This document shows, one piece after another, positions 6,557-10,850 of a stretch of DNA of 10,850 bases. Origin of the DNA: Proteobacteria bacterium UBA3588 (GTDB taxonomy: Bacteria > Pseudomonadota > Gammaproteobacteria > Thiohalomonadales > Thiohalomonadaceae); contig DFMR01000099.1 in NCBI GenBank assembly GCA_002376325.1, forward strand, positions 9,625-20,474, in the 5' to 3' direction. Each line of letters begins with the position of its first letter. Position 1 is the stretch's first letter. The notes under the pieces were generated by a model. That model was not told where the DNA came from. It made no database searches and saw nothing but the letters and a program-made list of their open reading frames with translations. The position numbers and the translations under genes are program-made.

Positions 6557-6597
6557 CCACGGGGCCACCAGGGACCAACACCCTGGCGGCCCCGTGG
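6557..6597. terminator. Strong hairpin after the LTA-synthase-family gene, likely terminator
   Basis: CCACGGGGCCACCAGGG (6557-6573) and CCCTGGCGGCCCCGTGG (6581-6597) pair over 17 positions with one A-C mismatch and a 7-base loop. AAA before the stem and CGTTTC after it add partial pairing and a short T run. It starts 16 bases after the stop codon. The CCACGGGG core also opens the inverted repeat after fis. Confidence 0.75.
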
Positions 6598-6617
6598 CGT
6601 TTCATGCCGCCCGCCTT

Positions 6618-6647
6618 TTCACCCTCCCCCGTCGATTTGAGTAAAAT
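6618..6647 (+). promoter_or_regulatory. Candidate sigma-70 promoter for purD
   Basis: TTCACC (6618-6623, 4 of 6) is followed after 18 bases by TAAAAT (6642-6647, 5 of 6). It lies between the hairpin that closes the upstream gene and the purD start, where an independent promoter is expected because purD is detached from purH. I did not find a clear PurR operator (16-base palindrome of ACGCAAACGTTTGCGT type) in the gap. Confidence 0.5.
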
Positions 6648-6680
6648 GCCCCCTTTGCCCAACTCTGGAAGGAACGGTCA

Positions 6681-7967
6681 ATGAAGGTACTGGTAATCGG
6701 CAGCGGCGGACGCGAGCATGCACTGGCCTGGAAGGCGGCCCAGTCGGCCGGCGTGACCACGGTTTATGTCGCGCCGGGCAACGCCGGCACCGCCCGCGAG
6801 GCGAAGCTGGAGAACGTCGCCATCGCAGTGGACGATATCCCGGCTCTGGTGGCCTTTGCCCGCGATCACGCCGTGGATCTGACCATTGTCGGGCCCGAGG
6901 CGCCGCTGGTGCTGGGCGTGGTCGACGCCTTTCAGGCGGCCGGTCTGCGCTGTTTCGGCCCCACCAAGGCGGCGGCCCAGCTGGAGGGCTCCAAGGCATT
7001 CACCAAGGACTTCCTGGCCCGTCACCGCATCCCCACCGCCGCCTACGGCAACTTCACCGATATCGATCAGGCCCTCGCCTATGTGCGCATCCAGGGCGCC
7101 CCCATCGTCATCAAGGCCGACGGCCTGGCCGCCGGCAAGGGCGTGATCGTCGCCATGACCCTGGCCGAAGCCGAGTCCGCAGTGCGCGACATGCTGGCGG
7201 GCAACGCCTTCGGCGCCGCGGGCCACCGGGTCGTGGTGGAGGAATTCCTGCAAGGAGAGGAGGCCAGCTTCATCGTCATGGCGGACGGCGAACACGTGCT
7301 GCCCATGGCCACCAGTCAGGACCACAAGCGCGTCGGCGACGGCGACACCGGCCCCAACACCGGCGGCATGGGGGCCTATTCGCCCGCCCCGGTGGTCACG
7401 CCGGCGGTCCATCAACGCATCATGGACGAGGTGATCCGGCCCACCGTGCGCGGCATGGCCGCCGAGGGCCACCCCTACACCGGTTTCCTCTATGCGGGAC
7501 TGATGATCGGCGCCGACGGCGTCCCCAAGGTGATCGAATACAACTGCCGTTTCGGCGACCCGGAAACCCAGCCGATCATGATGCGCCTGCGCTCCGATCT
7601 GGTCGCCCTGTGCCAGGCAGCCCTCGACGGCCGGCTGGACCGGTGCGAGACCGACTGGGACCCGCGCCCGGCCGTGGGGGTGGTGTTGGCGGCCCGAGGC
7701 TATCCCGGCGACTACCGCAAGGGCGACGTCATCGACGGCCTCGATGCGGCCGACGATGCCGACAGTAGGGTCTTCCACGCCGGCACCGCCCTGCGTGACG
7801 GGCAGGTGGTCAGCGCCGGCGGCCGGGTGCTGTGCGCCACCGCCCTGGGCCACAGCGTCACCCAAGCCCAGGCCGCCGCCTACCGGCTGGCGGCTCGGGT
7901 CCGCTGCGACAGCCTGTTTTACCGCACGGATATCGCCTACCGCGCCATCGCCCGGGAAACGCAATAA
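6681..7967 (+). CDS. purD: Phosphoribosylamine–glycine ligase (GAR synthetase)
   Basis: This 428-residue cytoplasmic ATP-grasp enzyme performs the second step of de novo purine synthesis: 5-phosphoribosylamine + glycine + ATP to GAR. The N-domain opens with MKVLVIGSGGREHALAW (1-17). It continues with GPEAPLVLGVVD (71-82) and FGPTKAAAQLEGSKAFTKDF (92-111). The ATP-grasp core shows VIKADGLAAGKGVIVA (143-158), the family signature around QDHKRVGDGDTGPNTGGMG (213-231), and the metal site RFGDPETQ (290-297). Length equals the family norm. ATG 6681 has AAGGA (6669-6673) 7 bases upstream. In many relatives purD follows purH directly. Here it is separate and has its own candidate promoter. The next gene, prk, is 184 bases away with an intervening non-coding leader, so the two are probably separate units. 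Confidence 0.97.
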   Translation: MKVLVIGSGGREHALAWKAAQSAGVTTVYVAPGNAGTAREAKLENVAIAVDDIPALVAFARDHAVDLTIVGPEAPLVLGVVDAFQAAGLRCFGPTKAAAQLEGSKAFTKDFLARHRIPTAAYGNFTDIDQALAYVRIQGAPIVIKADGLAAGKGVIVAMTLAEAESAVRDMLAGNAFGAAGHRVVVEEFLQGEEASFIVMADGEHVLPMATSQDHKRVGDGDTGPNTGGMGAYSPAPVVTPAVHQRIMDEVIRPTVRGMAAEGHPYTGFLYAGLMIGADGVPKVIEYNCRFGDPETQPIMMRLRSDLVALCQAALDGRLDRCETDWDPRPAVGVVLAARGYPGDYRKGDVIDGLDAADDADSRVFHAGTALRDGQVVSAGGRVLCATALGHSVTQAQAAAYRLAARVRCDSLFYRTDIAYRAIARETQ

Positions 7968-8022
7968 CGGGGGACAAACGGGCTGACCGGGGAAACACGA
8001 CCCCGCCATCTGGCGCTCGACC

Positions 8023-8042
8023 CCATGATTTTCGTATTATGG
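8023..8042. promoter_or_regulatory. AT-rich palindrome with -10-like TATTAT upstream of prk
   Basis: CCATGAT (8023-8029) and ATTATGG (8036-8042) form a 7-base inverted repeat with one wobble, around TTTCGT. It contains TATTAT (8035-8040), 4 of 6 bases of the sigma-70 -10 consensus, but no good -35 box precedes it. It is the most operator-like or promoter-like element in the 184-base gap between purD and prk. CbbR, the usual LysR-type regulator of prk genes, binds T-N11-A sites, but the spacing here does not fit that rule cleanly. Confidence 0.3.
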
Positions 8043-8151
8043 TCGGATTCTTGTCGGAAAAAACCATTACAACGAAGCGGTGAGGCAGCCGTAAGCGACG
8101 GATACAAGAAAGATTTCCAGCTATTTTTACTTTTGCTAAGGAGCACACAAC

Positions 8152-9066
8152 ATGTCCGAGAAGCACCCAGTGATCGCGGTCACCGGTTCCTCCGGTGCCG
8201 GCACGACCACGGTCAAGAACGCCTTCGAACACATCTTCCACCGCGAAGGGCTCAAGCCTCTGGTGGTCGAAGGCGACTCGTACCACAAGTACGACCGTGC
8301 CTCCATGAAGACCGCCATGGACGAGGCCGCCAAGAAGGGCAACGACCACTTCAGCCACTTCGGTCCCGAAGCCAACCACTTCGACCTGCTGGCCGAGACC
8401 TTCGCCACCTACGGCCGCACCGGCAAATGCAAGCGCCGCTACTACATCCACAGCGACGCCGAAGCGGTGGACCACAACAAACGCCTCAACGCCAGCTACA
8501 AGGCCGGTGAATTCACCCCCTGGGAGACCATCTCCGACAAGACCGACCTGCTGTTCTACGAAGGGCTGCACGGCGGCGCCGTGGACGGCAAGGTCGACGT
8601 GGCCCAGCACACCGACCTGCTGATCGGCGTGGTGCCCATCGTCAACCTGGAGTGGATCCAGAAGATCCACCGCGACAACGCCCAGCGCGGCTACTCCGCC
8701 GAGGCGATCGTCGACACCATCCTGCGTCGCATGCCGGACTACGTGAACTACATCACCCCGCAGTTCTCCCGTACCGACATCAATTTCCAGCGCGTGCCGA
8801 CGGTGGACACCTCCAACCCGTTCATCGCCCGCGACATCCCGACACCGGACGAGAGCTTCGTGGTGATCCGCTTCCACGACCCGAAGAAGTTCAACGTCGA
8901 CTTCCCCTACCTGCTGTCGATGATCCACGACTCCTTCATGTCGCGCCGCAATGTCATCGTCGTCCCCGGCGGCAAGATGGGCTTCGCCATGGAAGTCATT
9001 CTCGCCCCCATCATCCACCGCATGATGGAGAAGAGCAGCACGGCGAAGGGCAAGGGCGCGAAGTAG
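8152..9066 (+). CDS. prk: Phosphoribulokinase, class I (bacterial type)
   Basis: This 304-residue cytoplasmic enzyme phosphorylates ribulose-5-phosphate with ATP to ribulose-1,5-bisphosphate, the RuBisCO substrate. The P-loop is GSSGAGTT (12-19). Residues known from the Rhodobacter enzyme are present: Arg31, catalytic Asp42 (EGDSYHKY), His45 and Arg49, Glu137 in FYEGLHGG, and Lys171, Arg174 and Asp175 in WIQKIHRD. VPTVDTSNPFIARDIP and VVPGGKMGFAME complete the family pattern. The sequence looks closer to Calvin-cycle enzymes (TVKNAFEHIFHREG) than to the E. coli PrkB homologue of unknown role, so a Calvin-cycle function is likely though not proved. TAAGGAG (8137-8143) lies 8 bases before ATG 8152, a near-perfect ribosome site that suggests high expression. 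No RuBisCO or cbb gene is adjacent. The gene stands alone and ends at a strong terminator. Confidence 0.95.
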   Translation: MSEKHPVIAVTGSSGAGTTTVKNAFEHIFHREGLKPLVVEGDSYHKYDRASMKTAMDEAAKKGNDHFSHFGPEANHFDLLAETFATYGRTGKCKRRYYIHSDAEAVDHNKRLNASYKAGEFTPWETISDKTDLLFYEGLHGGAVDGKVDVAQHTDLLIGVVPIVNLEWIQKIHRDNAQRGYSAEAIVDTILRRMPDYVNYITPQFSRTDINFQRVPTVDTSNPFIARDIPTPDESFVVIRFHDPKKFNVDFPYLLSMIHDSFMSRRNVIVVPGGKMGFAMEVILAPIIHRMMEKSSTAKGKGAK

Positions 9067-9088
9067 GCGTCATCCCAGCATCGCATGT

Positions 9089-9123
9089 GAAACAGGCCCG
9101 CAACAGCGGGCCTGTTTCTTTTT
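9089..9123 (+). terminator. Rho-independent terminator of prk
   Basis: GAAACAGGCCCGC (9089-9101) and GCGGGCCTGTTTC (9106-9118) form a perfect 13-base-pair stem with the loop AACA, followed at once by TTTTT (9119-9123). It begins 22 bases after the prk stop. This is the only textbook intrinsic terminator in the window. Confidence 0.95.
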
Positions 9124-9242
9124 CGCGCTGTTGCATAACGACGCCGCATGCACGCTCGGCGTGCCGCCGGCGACATAGTTGGCTATCATGTCATCACAAC
9201 CGGCGGTGACGCCGCCCCACTTCGACAGAAGGTATGCCCACC

Positions 9243-9512
9243 ATGGTCACAGCGATCATCCTGTTCAACGTCGACCGCCGCAGGATCAACGACATTGCCG
9301 AGCAGCTGGCAAGCATGGAAGAGATATCGGAAGTCTATTCGGTCAGCGGCAACTACGATCTGGTCGCCATCGTGCGGGTGAACAACAATGATGATTTGGC
9401 GGCATTGGTCACCGGCCGCCTGGTGAAGATCGACGGCATCGAGAAAACCGACACCATGCTCGCGTTCAAGGCCTACTCCCGCCACGACCTCGATGCGATG
9501 TTTTCGGTCTGA
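9243..9512 (+). CDS. Stand-alone Lrp/AsnC ligand-binding (RAM) domain protein
   Basis: This small protein of 89 residues consists only of the RAM/ACT-like fold that forms the effector-binding and oligomerising half of Lrp/AsnC regulators. It has no helix-turn-helix. The pattern is beta-alpha-beta-beta-alpha-beta: MVTAIILFNV, then INDIAEQLASMEEISEVYSV, the conserved GNYDLVAIVRV, DLAALVTGRLVKIDGI, and TDTMLAFKAYSRHDL. Stand-alone RAM proteins form ring-like oligomers and may bind amino acids or modulate full-length Lrp proteins. The specific role here is unknown. An in-frame ATG at 9234 would add three residues, but AGAAGG (9227-9232) lies only 1 base before it and 10 bases before ATG 9243. MVTAI is also the usual family start, so 9243 is preferred. 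The gene converges on rimO with 30 bases between stops. Confidence 0.88.
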   Translation: MVTAIILFNVDRRRINDIAEQLASMEEISEVYSVSGNYDLVAIVRVNNNDDLAALVTGRLVKIDGIEKTDTMLAFKAYSRHDLDAMFSV

Positions 9513-9542
9513 GCACGCAACGCGCCGTCGGCATCGTACGAT

Positions 9543-10850
9543 TCAACCACCGGCCAATTCGCCGAACAGGTCGTGTTCGCCGGCAGCCGTTATCGTAACC
9601 CGCACCAACTGCCCTGCCTCCAGCCCCGCACTCTTTTCGATGATCACCGTGCCGTCGATCTCCGGCGCATCGGCGCTGCCGCGGCCATAGGCCTCGTCCT
9701 CACCGACCTCGTCCACCAACACCGTTAGCGTCCTGCCCACCTTGTCCTGCAACTTGTCGGCGCTGATCGCCGTCTGCAATTCCATGAAGCGTTCCAACCG
9801 CTCCTCTTTCAACTCTTCCGACACCGGATTCGGCAATGCATTGGCGGCGGCGCCTGCCACCGGCGAATAGGCGAAGGCACCGACGCGATCCAGCCGCGCC
9901 TCCTCGATGAAGGCCAGCAGTTGCTCGAAATCCTCGTCGGTCTCGCCGGGAAAACCGACGATGAAAGTGGAACGCAGCGTCAGGTCGGGACATGTGGCGC
10001 GCCACTGTTCGATGCGTTGCAGCGTGTTTTCGATATTGCCGGGACGGCGCATCGCCTTGAGGATACTTGGGCTGGCATGCTGCAGCGGCACATCGAGATA
10101 GGGCAGGATCACACCCTCTGCCATCAACTCGACCAGTTCGTCCACGTGCGGATAGGGATAGACGTAGTGCAGCCGTACCCAGGCGCCGAGCGAACCGAGT
10201 TGGCGCGCCAGTTCAGTGACGCGCGTCTTCACCGGGCGCCCCTGCCAGAAACCGGTGCGGTATTTAAGGTCCACGCCGTAGGCGGCGGTATCCTGCGCCA
10301 CGATCAGCAGCTCCCTCACGCCGGCACCCACCAGCTTCTCCGCCTCCTTCAGCACATCGCCCGCCGGCCGGCTCATCAGGTCGCCGCGCATCGACGGGAT
10401 GATGCAGAAGGTGCAGCGCTGATTGCAGCCTTCGGCGATCTTGATGTAGGCGTAGTGGCGCGGCGTCAGCTTGATCCCGCCCGGCGGCACCAGATCGCTG
10501 TAGGGGTCATGGTGCGGCGGCAGGTGGCTGTGCACCGCATCCATCACCTGTTGCAGCGAGTCGGGACCGGTCACCGCCAGCACCTGCGGGTGGGCGTTGC
10601 GGATCACCTGCTCCTTGGCGCCGAGACAACCTGTGACGATGACGCGGCCGTTCTCCGCCAGCGCCTCGCCGATGGTCTCCAGCGACTCCTCCACCGCGGC
10701 ATCGATGAAGCCGCAGGTATTCACCACCACCAGGTCGGCATCGTCGTAGGTCGGCACGATGCGGTAGCCCTCGGCGCGCAAATGGGTCAGGATGCGCTCG
10801 GAATCGACCGTCGCCTTGGGACAGCCGAGGGAGATGAAACCGACTTTGGG
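9543..10850 (-). CDS. rimO: Ribosomal protein S12 methylthiotransferase RimO (5' end cut by window)
   Basis: This radical-SAM enzyme adds a methylthio group to the conserved aspartate of ribosomal protein S12. Of it, 435 residues are visible, ending at TGA 9543-9545. Only the initiator and a few residues are outside the window, because the first visible stretch PKVGFISLGCPKATVDSERI is the family N-terminus. The UPF0004 domain contributes its three cluster cysteines: Cys10 (SLGCPKA), Cys46 (VNTCGFID) and Cys75 (TGCLGAKE). The radical-SAM cluster is CNQRCTFC (Cys142, 146, 149). The conserved VRLHYVYPYPH, LPYLDVPLQHAS and STFIVGFPGETDEDF blocks follow. A C-terminal TRAM domain (about 367-435, ending AGEHDLFGELAGG) binds the substrate. 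GCPKATVDSER separates RimO from the related tRNA enzyme MiaB. Confidence 0.96.
   Translation of the reverse strand, partial: PKVGFISLGCPKATVDSERILTHLRAEGYRIVPTYDDADLVVVNTCGFIDAAVEESLETIGEALAENGRVIVTGCLGAKEQVIRNAHPQVLAVTGPDSLQQVMDAVHSHLPPHHDPYSDLVPPGGIKLTPRHYAYIKIAEGCNQRCTFCIIPSMRGDLMSRPAGDVLKEAEKLVGAGVRELLIVAQDTAAYGVDLKYRTGFWQGRPVKTRVTELARQLGSLGAWVRLHYVYPYPHVDELVELMAEGVILPYLDVPLQHASPSILKAMRRPGNIENTLQRIEQWRATCPDLTLRSTFIVGFPGETDEDFEQLLAFIEEARLDRVGAFAYSPVAGAAANALPNPVSEELKEERLERFMELQTAISADKLQDKVGRTLTVLVDEVGEDEAYGRGSADAPEIDGTVIIEKSAGLEAGQLVRVTITAAGEHDLFGELAGG

Noticed and set aside
8012..8042. CbbR operator upstream of prk
   Set aside because: The AT-rich palindrome does not give the T-N11-A spacing expected for LysR-type sites, so it is listed only as a possible regulatory element.
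7858..9018. 386-codon open frame antisense to purD end and prk, and similar long antisense frames over purH, the LTA-family gene and purD
   Set aside because: All lie opposite genes with strong family signatures, have Val/Asp/Gly-rich composition, and lack ribosome sites or recognisable domains.
1..10850. tRNA genes, CRISPR array, transposase, phage or defence genes
   Set aside because: No sequence with cloverleaf arms, regular direct repeats with spacers, or proteins of those families was seen.

Overview
The window is chromosomal DNA from a GC-rich gammaproteobacterium. Three things point there: the DUF3426 protein–dusB–fis–purH gene order, a purD and a rimO of gammaproteobacterial type, and a class I (bacterial) phosphoribulokinase. 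The phosphoribulokinase closely resembles Calvin-cycle enzymes, so I infer a CO2-fixing lineage such as the Chromatiales/Ectothiorhodospiraceae. Neither the species nor autotrophy can be proved from this stretch. I found no tRNA, rRNA, CRISPR array, transposase, integrase or phage gene.

Layout. 1-222: 3' end of a DUF3426 protein gene. 304-1547: dusB (tRNA-dihydrouridine synthase B) and fis (nucleoid protein), overlapping by 4 bases behind a good sigma-70 promoter candidate. 1558-1620: a large imperfect inverted repeat. 1653-3212: purH, the last two steps of IMP synthesis. 3213-3445: a non-coding leader with two hairpins, followed by a bacteriohemerythrin gene (3446-3901). 3924-4404, minus strand: a decayed, frameshifted and internally deleted gene whose fragments resemble a secreted purple acid phosphatase/metallophosphoesterase. 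4525-6540: a membrane LTA-synthase/phosphoglycerol-transferase-family protein with its own extended -10 promoter, closed by a strong hairpin. 6681-7967: purD. 8152-9066: prk, ending in a textbook terminator. 9243-9512: a small stand-alone Lrp/AsnC ligand-binding (RAM) domain protein. 9543-10850, minus strand: rimO, convergent with the RAM gene and lacking only its first few codons at the window edge.

How the genes fit together. DusB and RimO modify the translation machinery, on tRNA and on ribosomal protein S12. Fis couples chromosome structure to growth rate, and PurH and PurD supply purines. This is a growth-linked core-gene neighbourhood. In Pseudomonas, fis-purH-purD are contiguous. Here about 3.4 kb separates purH from purD, holding an oxygen-binding hemerythrin, the phosphatase relic and a cell-envelope enzyme. 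That segment is the accessory part of the window. I see no convincing new multi-gene system. The most informative observations are the relic gene, the split purH/purD neighbourhood and the recurring CCACGGGG-type hairpins.
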